A stretch of 64,000 nucleotides of DNA from Streptosporangium oxazolinicum (GCF_039537505.1 NZ_BAABAQ010000004.1:124001-188000); one strand, 5' to 3'; shown: positions 32,151 to 42,414, counted from the stretch's first letter. Notes: generated by a model from the letters alone, not told the origin. A program made the numbers and translations.

Positions 32151-34058
32151 ATGCAGGAGCTCCGACTCGTCGCGGTGAGTGAGGACGGGACCTATCTCGT
32201 GCTGGCGACAGCCGGCCGGGGTACCCGGTTCACGCTGCCCGTCGACGACCGGCTCCGTGCTGCCGTCCGCGGCAACTTCTCCCGTCTCGGCCAGTACGAG
32301 ATCGAAGTGGAGAGTCCGTTGCGCCCCAAGGAGATCCAGGCCCGGATCCGTGCCGGCGAGACCGCGGAGGAGATCGCCAACACGGCGGGAATCCCGGTCG
32401 AGCGCGTGCGGTGGTTCGAGGGCCCCGTGCTCCAGGAACGTGAGTACATGGCACAGCAGGCGCAGCGCTGCGCCGTACGCCTGCCCGGCGACTCCGCTCC
32501 CGGTCCCACCCTCGGCGACCTGGTCGCCGAGCGGCTGACCCGCCGTGGCGTCCCCGCCGACGAGATCGAGTGGGACTCCGCCAAACGGGACGACAACATG
32601 TGGCGCATCAAGCTCGGGTTCGTGTGGAACGGTCACACGCGCAACGCCGAGTGGCTCTTCGACCCGCGCCGGCGCCACATCACGCCCCACGACGACGAGG
32701 CCCTGCGGCTGTCCAGCGGCGAGGACGTCGAGCCGTTCGAGGACACCACGGTCACGCCGTTCGTGCCGCGCGTGGCCAAGCTCGCGCCGGTGCCGCCGCT
32801 GGCACCCGAGCCGCTGAACCAGCCGCCGGTGGCCTTCCCCTCGGTCCTGCGGCACGAGACCCCGGCCCAGCCACGGCCCGCCTCCTACGCGCAGGCCGAG
32901 CCGGCCGCGCCCCCGGCGCCTTCGGCCCCGGCCGCCTACCAGCAGCCGCCCATGCCCCCGCTCCCCCCCGGATACGAGGCGCCGAGGGTGTCGGTGCCGC
33001 CGCTGCGCGCTCCCGACCCCGCCGGCTACCAGCAGGAAAGGACCCCGGAGCCCGCCCCCGTGGCCCAGGGCTCCGAGCCCGTCACGCGGGTCAGGCCGCC
33101 CGAGCCCGTGCTGCCCGAGCCCCTCGCCCCGTACCCGCCCCCGTACGAGCCGGTCGCACCGGCGGCGCACGGGCCCGTCACGTATGAGCCGGCCGCGTAC
33201 GAACCGGTCACACCGGCCGCGTACGAGCCGTCTCCCTCCCCGGAGCCGGAGCCGGAGCCGGAGTCCCCGGCACCCGCCGTGCCACGACCCGTCCCCGCAC
33301 CGCAGCCCGCCGCGACGGCGACCGAGCCGCCCGCGGTGACCACGCCGGACCCGGCACCCGCCGCGCGGGAATCCGCCACCGTACGGGAATCGGCCACCGT
33401 ACGGGAGGAGCTCCTTCCGCACGGTCCGGCCACTCCCCCCGAGGGAACGGCCACCGGACCGGAGACCTCGACCGAGCCCGCCGTGGCGAGTGCCCCGGAG
33501 GACGGGAAGGCTCCGGAGGCGGCGAAGATCCCGGAGGTCGTGAAGGCTCCGGAGGTCGTGAAGGTCCCGGAGGTCGCCGAGAGCACGAAGCCCTCGCCGT
33601 CCTCGCCACCCTCGCCGTCCCCCGCCGCGACCACACCGGAGCCGGTCGCGGCCGCTCCGGCCGCCGTCCTGTCCGACCTCGCCGACCAGCGGTCCCCCGC
33701 GGCTGGAAAGGCCGTCGAGCAGGTTCCCGCGGAGGCGGCGAAGACCGTCGCGGCGAAGGAGACCCCCGCCTCCGAACCCGCGCCGGAGACCGGAGCGACC
33801 CAGGAGGGTTCGATAGCTGTACCGGCGGCGCGCGTCAGCGTGGACGAGCGGGCCAAGGCCGAGCCGGGCAGGCAAGAGACACAGGGGGACACGGGGGCCA
33901 TGCAGGAGACCAAGGTCGACAAGCCCGCGGCGGAGAAGCCCGCGGAGCCGCCGAAGCCGGCACCGGCTCCGGCCCGGCCTGCCAAGAAGTCCCGGGGACG
34001 GCGCGCGTCCGTGCCCACCTGGGACGAGATCATGTTCGGCGCTCGCCGCCAGGACTGA
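32151..34058 (+). CDS. sepH: Septation protein SepH
   Basis: 635 residues from the ATG at 32151, with AAGGGA 5 nt upstream. The N-terminal DUF3071 domain (about 1-165: MQELRLVAVSEDGTYLVLAT, IQARIRAGETAEEIANTAG helix-turn-helix, VWNGHTRNAEWLFDPRRRHI) is the FtsZ-assembly-promoting part. A long Pro/Ala/Glu-rich disordered linker (about 190-600, with repeats such as KVPEV/KAPEVV and RESATV) ends in the conserved C-terminal motif RRASVPTWDEIMFG. SepH binds FtsZ and promotes ring formation in actinomycetes. The linker is long compared with the Streptomyces protein, as far as I remember. Confidence 0.92.
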   Translation: MQELRLVAVSEDGTYLVLATAGRGTRFTLPVDDRLRAAVRGNFSRLGQYEIEVESPLRPKEIQARIRAGETAEEIANTAGIPVERVRWFEGPVLQEREYMAQQAQRCAVRLPGDSAPGPTLGDLVAERLTRRGVPADEIEWDSAKRDDNMWRIKLGFVWNGHTRNAEWLFDPRRRHITPHDDEALRLSSGEDVEPFEDTTVTPFVPRVAKLAPVPPLAPEPLNQPPVAFPSVLRHETPAQPRPASYAQAEPAAPPAPSAPAAYQQPPMPPLPPGYEAPRVSVPPLRAPDPAGYQQERTPEPAPVAQGSEPVTRVRPPEPVLPEPLAPYPPPYEPVAPAAHGPVTYEPAAYEPVTPAAYEPSPSPEPEPEPESPAPAVPRPVPAPQPAATATEPPAVTTPDPAPAARESATVRESATVREELLPHGPATPPEGTATGPETSTEPAVASAPEDGKAPEAAKIPEVVKAPEVVKVPEVAESTKPSPSSPPSPSPAATTPEPVAAAPAAVLSDLADQRSPAAGKAVEQVPAEAAKTVAAKETPASEPAPETGATQEGSIAVPAARVSVDERAKAEPGRQETQGDTGAMQETKVDKPAAEKPAEPPKPAPAPARPAKKSRGRRASVPTWDEIMFGARRQD

Positions 34059-34080
34059 CCGCATCCGACCGCATCGCGCC

Positions 34081-34114
34081 AGGCGGGGGTGACCGGGACA
34101 CCGGCCCCCCGCCT
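34081..34114. terminator. Hairpin between convergent sepH and PH-domain gene
   Basis: 9-bp perfect arms AGGCGGGGG / CCCCCGCCT with a 16-nt inner sequence (itself partly paired, CCGG/CCGG) lie 22 nt after the sepH stop. Confidence 0.6.
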
Positions 34115-34271
34115 CGTCGCATGCCGGCCACTCCCCGCGCTCTTCCACGGGGAGGAAGTCGGCGCCGCTGCCCGCACTCCCCCACGGGACGAGGGGAGCC
34201 GGTACCGCTCCCCGTTCTCTCTCGCGGGGTGAAGGAAGTCGGCGCCGGAACCGCTCGTGCGCGGACGGCCG

Positions 34272-36326
34272 TCAGAGCGGGAGCGACCCGCCGGACGTGG
34301 GGGTCTCCCGGGTTCCGGAGGCGTCCGGGATGCCTGGGATGTCTTGGATATCCGGAATGAGGAACGGGGTGAGCCAGCGGGGGGTGACCTCGGCGGCGAA
34401 GGCCGGACCCTCCGCCTCGCCGACGTCGATGGCGGCGTACCCACCGGTGCCCGCGCCCACGCCCGCGGTCACGGTCAGCAGACCGGCGCGACGCTGGAAC
34501 CAGGTCTGGCTCAGGGTCCAGCCGACCACGGCCCGCCGCTCCACCACCGCCTGGGAACGCCGCAGCGACCCCGACCGGACCGACAGGCGGCTCCCGTCGT
34601 ACGTGTGGCCGAGGGAACGGTAGCGGTCGAGGCCGAGGGGAACGCCCAGCAGCGCGAGGAACAGGGCGGGCGCCGCGAGCGCCCACCAGAACCCGGACCA
34701 CAGCAGGGCGGCCGGCACCGTGCAGGCGGCGATCACCAGCCACGGGAAGATCGCCCGGAACAGCCTGCGCCTGCGCGCCGCCGGAGGATGTGGCCGCAGC
34801 CCGGTGGCGATCGGGCCGATCGCCTCGCCCACCACGTCGAGCACCACGTCCCTCGGGGCGACGGGCATCAGCTGGCCCCGGGTCTCCGAGTCGCCGAGAC
34901 CGGTCACGATCGCCCAGGCGCGGCCGACCCCCGCCCGGCGCTCGGCCGGTCCCTCGACGAACTCGAACCCCCGCACCCTGCGCCGCTCCAGCGACACGCT
35001 CCTGCGCGTGACCAGACCGCGTCCCGCGATCAGGTATCCCTCGCTGGCGCGGAGGGTGAAGTCCCAGTTGAACACCGCGTACATGATCACAGCGATCACC
35101 GGCATGGCCAGGACCAGCAGGACGAGGGCCGCGATGAGCAGGGGCGGATGCTCCCAGATCCACTCCCCCGCGCCCAGCACGACCCGCCTGTCGATCCTGA
35201 ACTCGCTGCCCCACTGGAACGCGAGGCCCACGGCACCGGCCACCAGCGCGAACGGGGTCAGCAGGTAGGCGCCGGAGAGGGGACCGTACGCGAGCCACTT
35301 CCTCGGCATCACGAAGAACACCCGCTCGGGGGTCGTGTCGCCCACCTCGTGGCGGGTGGAGGATCCGGCGGCCTCCTCCCGCACCCTGGTGGGCACACCG
35401 GACGCGAGCTCGTCAGAGCCGGAATCGGCGGTGGAGGCGGCCCCGGCCACCGAGGCCGCTCCGCGCGCCTGGACACGTCTCGCCGTCCGGGCACGGGCGT
35501 GCCAGAGCAGCACGGCCTTGAGCCGCTCCCCCTCCTCGACGGTGACCCCGTCGAGCTCGCCCTCCTGCTTGTCCGCGCCGCCCGCGCCGGTGTCGATCCG
35601 CAGGACGGCGATGCCGAGCAGGCGGTGCAGCGGCGGGGCGCTGATGTCGACGCCGCGGATCCGTTCCAGCGGGATCGTCCGCACGGACCTGCTGATCAGC
35701 GACCGGGTGAGTTCCAGCCGGTCGCCGACGATCTGGTAGGTGAAGGTGACCCAGCGCACGGCCGCGAACGCGACGGAGCCGACGACGGCCATCGCCGCCC
35801 ACACGAACGATCCGGGGGAGAAGCCGCCGAGGAACAGGACACCGGCCAGCGGCAGGAGGAGGGAGGGCAGCATCCGGATCGGGTCGGTCAGCAGCACCTT
35901 CGGGCTGAGCCTCAGGGGCCTCTCCGTCGGCGTCCTCTCCCCCGGCGGGGCCCCTGCCGGTACGGCTCCCGTACCGGCCACCTCATCACCCGGCACACCC
36001 GGCACGCGCGGGAAACCGGGCCCGGCACCCCCCTGGACATACGGAAGGCCCGGCCCGCCACCGTCGGGCACGCGCGGGGGACCCGGCCTGTCACCGGCCT
36101 GGCCGCGCGGCGGTTCCGGCGTGCCTCCGTCGGGCGCGGTCCAGGCACCCCCCTCGGGACCGTCCGGCCCGGCCTGCGGATCGGATCCGGCCGGTGGGTG
36201 CTCGCCGGGCGTCTGTCCGGCCGCTGGACGGCCGACCGGCCGCCGGTCCCCGGGTGGAGGATCGGCGGACGGCCGGCCGGTCGATGAAGGGTCGGCCGGT
36301 GGACGGTCGGGGGAGGACTCGGTCAC
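34272..36326 (-). CDS. Bacterial PH-domain (bPH2/YdbT-like) membrane protein
   Basis: 684 residues from a GTG at 36326 that overlaps the stop of the upstream gene (GTGA). A disordered Pro/Gly-rich N-terminus of about 140 residues is followed by three bPH_2 units, each after paired membrane helices: TYQIVGDRLELTRSLISRSVR, FTLRASEGYLIAGRGLVTRR and TYDGSRLSVRSGSLRRSQAV. Membrane helices include MLPSLLLPLAGVLFLGG and PLLIAALVLLVLAMPVIAVIMY. B. subtilis YdbS/YdbT have the same two-gene layout and have been linked to resistance to bacteriocins. Its exact role here is unknown. Confidence 0.85.
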   Translation of the reverse strand: MTESSPDRPPADPSSTGRPSADPPPGDRRPVGRPAAGQTPGEHPPAGSDPQAGPDGPEGGAWTAPDGGTPEPPRGQAGDRPGPPRVPDGGGPGLPYVQGGAGPGFPRVPGVPGDEVAGTGAVPAGAPPGERTPTERPLRLSPKVLLTDPIRMLPSLLLPLAGVLFLGGFSPGSFVWAAMAVVGSVAFAAVRWVTFTYQIVGDRLELTRSLISRSVRTIPLERIRGVDISAPPLHRLLGIAVLRIDTGAGGADKQEGELDGVTVEEGERLKAVLLWHARARTARRVQARGAASVAGAASTADSGSDELASGVPTRVREEAAGSSTRHEVGDTTPERVFFVMPRKWLAYGPLSGAYLLTPFALVAGAVGLAFQWGSEFRIDRRVVLGAGEWIWEHPPLLIAALVLLVLAMPVIAVIMYAVFNWDFTLRASEGYLIAGRGLVTRRSVSLERRRVRGFEFVEGPAERRAGVGRAWAIVTGLGDSETRGQLMPVAPRDVVLDVVGEAIGPIATGLRPHPPAARRRRLFRAIFPWLVIAACTVPAALLWSGFWWALAAPALFLALLGVPLGLDRYRSLGHTYDGSRLSVRSGSLRRSQAVVERRAVVGWTLSQTWFQRRAGLLTVTAGVGAGTGGYAAIDVGEAEGPAFAAEVTPRWLTPFLIPDIQDIPGIPDASGTRETPTSGGSLPL

Positions 36327-36931
36327 GTCGCGTCGTCCCTGAGCTCTTCCGCGCGGCGGGCGAGGCCCTCGGCCAGCTTGGCGGCGACCTCGTACTCAAG
36401 CCCCTTGATCGTGGACGAACCCGCGTGGGAGGCGGTGCGGATCTCCACCGTGGCCAGGCCCAGCATGCGCTCGAACCAGCCCTGCGCCTTGTCGACCGTC
36501 TGGATCCTGCTGACGGGGACGAACACCCATTCCCTGCTGAGCCACCCCGAACGGGCGTACACGACGTCCCCGCTGAACTCCCAGCGGTGCACGGCGTACC
36601 GCCAGAACGGCTCGATGAGCGTGCCGGGGACGAGGAGCAGCACCATCAGCCACGGCAGCCACCAGATGTTGTCGAGCGCCCAGCCGGGCAGCCAGGGCCA
36701 CCGGTCCTCGTCGATCCACCCGGCGAGGAAGAAGGAGCCCCCGGCCAGGAGAACGGACCAGAACAATCCCTCCAGCAGCCACAACATGATGGCCTTGCGG
36801 GAGACCGGGTTGGCGGGGGCGCGCAGGGAGACACCGGCGCGCCCGGGAACGCCTGCGCGGCGCCCGCCCGGCAGACCGGCCGCCCCGGCCTCGTCGGAGG
36901 CTGCGCTGTGCTCATCGGCTCGGTCACTCAC
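36323..36931 (-). CDS. Bacterial PH-domain (YdbS-like) membrane protein
   Basis: 202 residues from a GTG at 36931. After a charged N-terminus there are two membrane segments (AIMLWLLEGLFWSVLLAGGSFF, WLPWLMVLLLVPGTLIEPF) and one bPH_2 domain (YAVHRWEFSGDVVYARSGWL ... VPVSRIQTVDKAQGWFERML). The repeated signature RIQTVDKxQG is typical. It is the first gene of a two-gene operon with the three-domain partner at 34272, overlapping by 4 bp. Confidence 0.85.
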   Translation of the reverse strand: MSDRADEHSAASDEAGAAGLPGGRRAGVPGRAGVSLRAPANPVSRKAIMLWLLEGLFWSVLLAGGSFFLAGWIDEDRWPWLPGWALDNIWWLPWLMVLLLVPGTLIEPFWRYAVHRWEFSGDVVYARSGWLSREWVFVPVSRIQTVDKAQGWFERMLGLATVEIRTASHAGSSTIKGLEYEVAAKLAEGLARRAEELRDDAT

Positions 36932-37179
36932 GCTGTCAGCCTAAACGCTCTTGTCATGGCGGGCGCTCCGGCCGTGTCACGGAAGGGACTCCCCCGGGCA
37001 CCGGGGGGCGGCGGCGCGGCGGCCCCGGAGACGGGCGCTCCGGACGGCTGCCTCGACGGCACGGCCCCGCGCGAACCGAACCGGCGGCGATTCCTCATCT
37101 CCACGCCGGTTGGAGGTCGAAAAAGTGTCGGTGGCGCAGGGCATGCTGGAGATCCGATGATTACGGAAAGGCGTGAACG

Positions 37180-38166
37180 ATGACCTATGCGATCCAGGCC
37201 GAGGGCCTGGTGAAGCGTTACGGGGAGACCCTCGCGCTGGACGGGGTGGATCTCGTCGTGCCGCAGGGGCGTCTGCTGGGCGTGCTCGGCCCCAACGGGG
37301 CGGGCAAGACCACCGCGGTGCGCGTCCTGGCGACGCTGCTGCGTCCCGACGCGGGCACCGCCAGCGTCGGCGGCTACGACGTGACACGCCAGGCCCACCA
37401 GGTGCGCTCGCTGATCGGCCTGACGGGGCAGTACGCCGCCGTCGACGAGATGCTCACCGGCGTCGAGAACCTGATGATGATCGGCCGCCTGCTGGGCATG
37501 ACGCGTGCCGACTCCCGGGCACGCGCGGGCGAGCTGCTGAAGCGCTTCGACCTGTCCGACGCGGGCGGGCGCGCCACCAAGACCTACTCCGGCGGCATGC
37601 GCCGCCGCCTTGACCTGGCCGCGAGCCTGGTCGGCCGCCCCCAGGTGCTCTTCCTCGACGAGCCCACCACCGGCCTCGACCCGCGCAGCCGCACCGACCT
37701 GTGGAACGTGGTGCGCGGTCTGATGGCCGACGGCGTCACGGTGCTGCTCACCACTCAGTATTTGGAGGAGGCCGACCAACTCGCCGACGACATCGTCGTC
37801 TTCGACCACGGCAAGGTCATCGCCTCCGGCACCTCCGACCAGCTCAAGGCGACCACCGGCGCCCAGGTCCTGGAGGTGCGTCCCCTGGAGGCCGAGCACC
37901 TCGAGCTGGTCGGCAAGATCATGGCCGGCGTGCTGGGCGAGACGCCCGACCTCAACGGGGGCAAGGCCACCGCTCCCGTCCACGACCCCGCCGTCGTCCC
38001 GGCGATCGTGCGCCTCCTCGACGACCAGGGCGTCGTCGCCTCGGAGCTCGCGCTGCGCAAGTCCAGCCTCGACGAGGTGTTCCTCTCCCTCACCGGCCAC
38101 CTGCCGGACGACGAGGGCACCCCCGACGACGAGGGCACCCCCCGGAAAGAAGAGGCCTTCGCATGA
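37180..38166 (+). CDS. ABC exporter ATP-binding protein (DrrA-like)
   Basis: 328 residues. Walker A GPNGAGKTTA (about 38-47), Q-loop LTGQYAAVDEMLTG, signature YSGGMRRRLDLAASL, Walker B VLFLDEPTTGLDPR and the H-region TTQYLEE. The C-terminal DUF4162-like extension ends with two direct copies of DDEGTP (an 18-bp repeat), then EEAFA. Length and motifs match daunorubicin-resistance DrrA proteins. With the permease overlapping by 4 bp (ATGA) it should form a homodimeric exporter for drugs or lipids. No TetR or other regulator gene is adjacent. Confidence 0.88.
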   Translation: MTYAIQAEGLVKRYGETLALDGVDLVVPQGRLLGVLGPNGAGKTTAVRVLATLLRPDAGTASVGGYDVTRQAHQVRSLIGLTGQYAAVDEMLTGVENLMMIGRLLGMTRADSRARAGELLKRFDLSDAGGRATKTYSGGMRRRLDLAASLVGRPQVLFLDEPTTGLDPRSRTDLWNVVRGLMADGVTVLLTTQYLEEADQLADDIVVFDHGKVIASGTSDQLKATTGAQVLEVRPLEAEHLELVGKIMAGVLGETPDLNGGKATAPVHDPAVVPAIVRLLDDQGVVASELALRKSSLDEVFLSLTGHLPDDEGTPDDEGTPRKEEAFA

Positions 38167-38972
38167 CCACGCTGACGACGACCATCCCGCAGGTGGCCGC
38201 CAAGCGCGTCACCCCCCTGGCCACGCTGCGGCAGACCATGACCCTGGCCTGGCGCAGCCTGGTCCAGATCAAGCACAACCCGTGGGAGCTGCTGGATCTG
38301 AGCATCCAGCCCATCATGTTCCTGCTGCTGTTCACCTACGTCTTCGGCGGCGCGATCTCCGGGTCGACCGGTGACTACCTGCAGTTCGCCCTGCCCGGCC
38401 TGCTCGTGCAGAACGCCCTGTTCTACACGCTGTCCACCGCCATCGGCCTCAACACCGACATCACCAAGGGCGTCTTCGACCGGCTGCGCAGCCTGCCCAT
38501 CGCCCGCACCGCGCCCCTGTCGGGGCGCATCATCGCCGACACCGCCAAGCAGGTGTGGGCGTTCGCCCTGCTGGTCGGTTTCGGCATGGTGCTGGGCTTC
38601 CGGGTGACCACCAGCGTCTTCGGCCTGCTCGGTGCCCTCGCCCTGCTGGTCGTGGTCGCCCTGGCCATGTCCTGGATGTCGGTGCTGATCGGCCTGAAAG
38701 CCTCCAGTCCCGAGAAGGTGCAGATGATCGCCTTCTCCACGATGATGCCGCTGACCTTCACCAGCAGCGCGCTGGTGCCCTCCGCCACCTTCCCGTCCTG
38801 GCTGAAGACCTGGTCGGACATCAACCCCGTCACCCACCTGGCGGACGCCATCCGCGGCCTTCTCATCGGTGGCGACGTCGGCCAGGCCGCATTCTTCTCG
38901 CTGCTCTGGGCCGCGGGTTTCGCCGTCGTCTTCGCCCCTCTGGCGATCCGCGCGTTCCGCAGCCACGTCTAG
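38163..38972 (+). CDS. ABC-2 type exporter permease (DrrB-like)
   Basis: 269 residues with six membrane helices: PIMFLLLFTYVFGGAISG, LVQNALFYTLSTAIGLN, VWAFALLVGFGMVLGF, LGALALLVVVALAMSWM, FSTMMPLTFTSSALVPS and FFSLLWAAGFAVVFAPLAI. The conserved EFR/ABC-2 elements QFALPGLLVQN and GVFDRLRSLPIARTAP are present. Translation is coupled to the DrrA-like gene. The substrate is unknown. Confidence 0.87.
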   Translation: MTTLTTTIPQVAAKRVTPLATLRQTMTLAWRSLVQIKHNPWELLDLSIQPIMFLLLFTYVFGGAISGSTGDYLQFALPGLLVQNALFYTLSTAIGLNTDITKGVFDRLRSLPIARTAPLSGRIIADTAKQVWAFALLVGFGMVLGFRVTTSVFGLLGALALLVVVALAMSWMSVLIGLKASSPEKVQMIAFSTMMPLTFTSSALVPSATFPSWLKTWSDINPVTHLADAIRGLLIGGDVGQAAFFSLLWAAGFAVVFAPLAIRAFRSHV

Positions 38973-39036
38973 TCTGTCAGCAGGCCGGGCTCGGGGGCGG
39001 CGCCCGCCACATGACGAAGAACGCGGGGGTGGTCAG

Positions 39037-42000
39037 GTGCTCGTGGTCCACGGCGGTTGGGTGGATGGGTTCGTGGGGGTCTGGGCGGAGGACACCGCCC
39101 GGATCCCCTCGTCCGTTTCCCGCGCCGCCCTCCGCCCGCACCCCTTCGCGGCGTCCACGGCAGCGCTGGCCACGGCCTTGCGCGGAATTTCTGATGATTA
39201 TCCCGGCGAAGCCCTAAATCAGACGCTAAGCGAAGTTTCGGGCGGGGCCCTCCCCCGAGGTGCGGGCGGGGCCCGCGAGCCCGGGACGACCCCTCAGGGG
39301 GCCGTCCCGGGCGTCCCGGCCGTCACGGGCGTCCCCGCCGCCGCACCGGTCTCCGGCGTCACGAGCGCCGGGACCGTCACGATCGCGCCGGACACCACGG
39401 CCGTCGAGGGGGAGCTGATCGTCCTGCTCCCCGGCTCGGCCTCGGGCCCGATCCCCTCTCCCGAGTCCGGCCTGGCGAGCCGGGCGCGGAGTCCGAGGAT
39501 CTCCGCCTGGCGGGTCCCGGCCCTGCTGTTCCGTCCGTCCGGAGCGCTCCGCCTGCTCGGCTCGCTGTCGGATCTCGGCCCCGGTCCCGGCCCCGTCCCT
39601 CCCGATCTCGCCACCGGGAGCGGACGCGGCGCAGAGGACCTCACCTGGGAGCCCGCCCTCTCCCTCCGCTACCTCGCCGTGGTCGCCGAGCACGCTCGCG
39701 GCCTGGTCAGGCGCGGCCGGATCCTGCCCCAGCTCGTCCTGGAGGGTGGCGTTCACGCGGCCCGCTGGCGCCCGGTGCTGACCGGCGCCGACCTGGCCGC
39801 GCTGCCCGGCCTCGCCGGCGCGATGCCGCCGGTGTGCAGGGCGGTGGCACGCGAGAGACCTCCGGGGGAGGTGCTGGGCGAGGCGCTGGACGGCCTCGTC
39901 GACGGCGCGGCGCGGCTGTCACTGCCCGACCGGCTCATCCTCGGCAACCGTCCCGGCCTCAAGACCGCCCTGCCCGACCGCTGGCTGTACGCGCTGACCG
40001 GCGAGGACGCCGCACTCCCCGGCGCGAGGCCGGACGAGGCGGCGGCGCTCGGCGAGGCCCTGACCGGCTGGTTCGACGCGGCACACGAGCTGGGCGGGCC
40101 GGTCAGGGTCTGCTTCCGGCTGATCGAGCCCGCGGGCGACGGCGACTCCTGGAGGGTCGAGTTCGGTCTCGCCCCGGCGGACGACCTGAACGGCGCCTCC
40201 GGCGGCGGACACGAAGGCGACGGGGAGCCCCGGGGAGACCTGGGGCGCGAAGGCGGCGGGAGAGACGAGGACGACGGCGACGACAACGGCGAGGGTGAGG
40301 GCGGCCGGGAGCGCGGGGACCGCGAGCCCGCCCGCTACCTGTCGGCCGAGCGGATCCGGGCCGGTGAGCGGGCGCCGTGGCTGCCCGAGCGGCCCGAGGA
40401 GCTGATCCGCGCCGACCTCGGCCGGGCCGTACGCCTCCATCCCGACCTCTACGTCGCGCTGCGCGACCCCGAGCCGGTCGCCCTGACGGTCGAGACGGCG
40501 TGGGCGTTCTCGTTCCTCCGCAACGGCGCGCCCCTGCTCAGGGCGGCGGGATACGGCGTGCTGCTGCCGGCCTGGGCCGGCCGCCAGGGGCTGGGCCTGA
40601 GGCTGACCACCCGCGCGCTCACCGGAGACGGGGGCGAGGGGTTCGGTCTCGGCGGGCGGGTGAGCGTCCGGCTGGACGTCGCCGTCGGCGACCACACGAT
40701 CGGCGCGGAGGAGCTGGCCGGGCTCGCCGGGCTCCGCGTCCCCCTGGTGCGGGTCGAGGGCCGGTGGGTCGAGCTGGACGACCAGCAGGTCAAGGCGGCC
40801 CTGAGGGTGATCGAGCAGCGCGACGACGGCGAGAGGACCGTCGGCGAGGTGATCCGCGAGGTCGTGGAGGGCGGTGACGAGGGGCTGCCGCTGATCGCGG
40901 TCGACGCCGACGGTCTCCTGGGCGACCTCCTCTCCGGCGAGGCCGACCGCCGCCTCACCCCGGTCGCCACGCCCCGGGCGCTGCGCGGGTCTCTCCGCCC
41001 CTACCAGGAGCGCGGCCTGTCCTGGCTGAGCTTCCTGTCCGGGCTCGGCCTGGGGGGCGTCCTGGCCGACGACATGGGGCTCGGGAAGACCGTCTCGACC
41101 CTCTCGCTCCTGCTGTCCGAGCGCGAGACCGGTACGCCCGCCCCGACGCTGCTGGTCTGCCCGATGTCGCTGATCGGCAACTGGCAGAAGGAGGCGTCCA
41201 GGTTCGCCCCGTCGCTCCGCGTCCACGTCCACCACGGCGGCACGCGCAGGCGCGACGAGGAGCTGGCCTCGGCCGTGCGGGAGGCCGACCTCGTCGTCAC
41301 CACGTACGGCACCGCGCTGCGGGACCTGCGGGCGCTCGCGGGACTTGAGTGGGAGCGGGTGGTCTGCGACGAGGCGCAGGCGATCAAGAACAGCTCGGCG
41401 CGGCAGTCCAGGGCGGTGCGGTCCATTCCCGCCCGCACCCGGCTGGCGCTGACCGGCACGCCGGTGGAGAACCACCTGGCGGAGCTCTGGTCGATCATGG
41501 AGTTCTGCAACCCCGGCCTGCTCGGCCCGGCCAAGCGGTTCAGGACCCGCTACCAGGAGCCGATCGAGACGCGGCGCGACCCCGACGCCACCGCGGCGCT
41601 GAAGCGGGCCACCGGGCCGTTCGTGCTGCGGCGGCTCAAGACCGACCGTTCGATCATCTCCGACCTGCCGGACAAACAGGAGATGAAGGTCTGGTGCACG
41701 CTCACCCCGGAGCAGGCGGAGCTGTACCGGGCGGTGACCGGCGAGATGCTGGACAGGATCGACGCCTCCACCGGCATCGAGCGGCGTGGCAACGTGCTCG
41801 CGACCATGACGAAGCTCAAACAGGTCTGCAACCACCCGGCCCAGCTGCTGAAGGACGGCTCACGACTGGCGGGCCGGTCGGGGAAACTCGCCCGGCTGGA
41901 GGAGCTGGCCGAGGAGATCGTCACAGAGGGCGACAAAGCCCTGATCTTCACCCAGTACACCGCGTTCGGCGCCCTGCTGCAGCCCTACCTCGCCGCCCAC

Positions 42001-42414
42001 CTGGACCGGCCCGTGCTCTGGCTGCACGGCGGACTGCCCAAACGCAAACGCGACGAGCTGGTCGAACGCTTCCAGGGCGACGACGAGCCCATGCTGTTCC
42101 TGCTCTCCCTCAAGGCGGCAGGCACCGGCCTGAACCTCACCGCCGCCACCCACGTCGTCCACGTGGACCGCTGGTGGAACCCCGCCGTCGAAGACCAGGC
42201 CACCGACCGGGCCTTCCGGATCGGCCAGACCAGAAACGTCCAGGTCAGAAAGTTCATCTGCCTCGGCACGCTGGAGGAGCGAATCGACGAGATGATCGAA
42301 CGCAAGAAGGCCCTCGCCCAGAGCGTGGTCGGCACCGGCGAAGACTGGATCACCGACCTGTCCACCGACCAGCTGCGCGAGCTGTTCCGGCTCGGTCCCG
42401 GGGCGGTGAGCTGA
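39037..42414 (+). CDS. SNF2-family DEAD/DEAH-box helicase
   Basis: 1125 residues from the GTG at 39037 (VLVVHGGWVDGFVGVWAED), the family start. The N-terminal 560 residues carry the SNF2-associated region (PWLPERPEELIRADLGRAV), with an acidic insert (GRDEDDGDDNGEGEGG). The core has motif I DDMGLGKT (678-685), DEAQ (778-781), LTGTPVENHLAELWSIMEF, LHGGLPKRKRDELVERF, and motif VI TDRAFRIGQTRNVQVRKF. The protein is an ATP-driven DNA translocase, probably in repair or transcription. In actinobacteria it is usually followed by a SWIM zinc-finger gene; here only a remnant of that partner follows. Confidence 0.9.
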   Translation: MLVVHGGWVDGFVGVWAEDTARIPSSVSRAALRPHPFAASTAALATALRGISDDYPGEALNQTLSEVSGGALPRGAGGAREPGTTPQGAVPGVPAVTGVPAAAPVSGVTSAGTVTIAPDTTAVEGELIVLLPGSASGPIPSPESGLASRARSPRISAWRVPALLFRPSGALRLLGSLSDLGPGPGPVPPDLATGSGRGAEDLTWEPALSLRYLAVVAEHARGLVRRGRILPQLVLEGGVHAARWRPVLTGADLAALPGLAGAMPPVCRAVARERPPGEVLGEALDGLVDGAARLSLPDRLILGNRPGLKTALPDRWLYALTGEDAALPGARPDEAAALGEALTGWFDAAHELGGPVRVCFRLIEPAGDGDSWRVEFGLAPADDLNGASGGGHEGDGEPRGDLGREGGGRDEDDGDDNGEGEGGRERGDREPARYLSAERIRAGERAPWLPERPEELIRADLGRAVRLHPDLYVALRDPEPVALTVETAWAFSFLRNGAPLLRAAGYGVLLPAWAGRQGLGLRLTTRALTGDGGEGFGLGGRVSVRLDVAVGDHTIGAEELAGLAGLRVPLVRVEGRWVELDDQQVKAALRVIEQRDDGERTVGEVIREVVEGGDEGLPLIAVDADGLLGDLLSGEADRRLTPVATPRALRGSLRPYQERGLSWLSFLSGLGLGGVLADDMGLGKTVSTLSLLLSERETGTPAPTLLVCPMSLIGNWQKEASRFAPSLRVHVHHGGTRRRDEELASAVREADLVVTTYGTALRDLRALAGLEWERVVCDEAQAIKNSSARQSRAVRSIPARTRLALTGTPVENHLAELWSIMEFCNPGLLGPAKRFRTRYQEPIETRRDPDATAALKRATGPFVLRRLKTDRSIISDLPDKQEMKVWCTLTPEQAELYRAVTGEMLDRIDASTGIERRGNVLATMTKLKQVCNHPAQLLKDGSRLAGRSGKLARLEELAEEIVTEGDKALIFTQYTAFGALLQPYLAAHLDRPVLWLHGGLPKRKRDELVERFQGDDEPMLFLLSLKAAGTGLNLTAATHVVHVDRWWNPAVEDQATDRAFRIGQTRNVQVRKFICLGTLEERIDEMIERKKALAQSVVGTGEDWITDLSTDQLRELFRLGPGAVS

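Noticed and set aside
38101..38150. 18-bp direct repeat (DDEGTP twice) at the end of the DrrA-like gene, as a recombination site
   Set aside because: It is within a low-complexity tail and has no partner elsewhere in the window, so a simple slippage duplication is enough.
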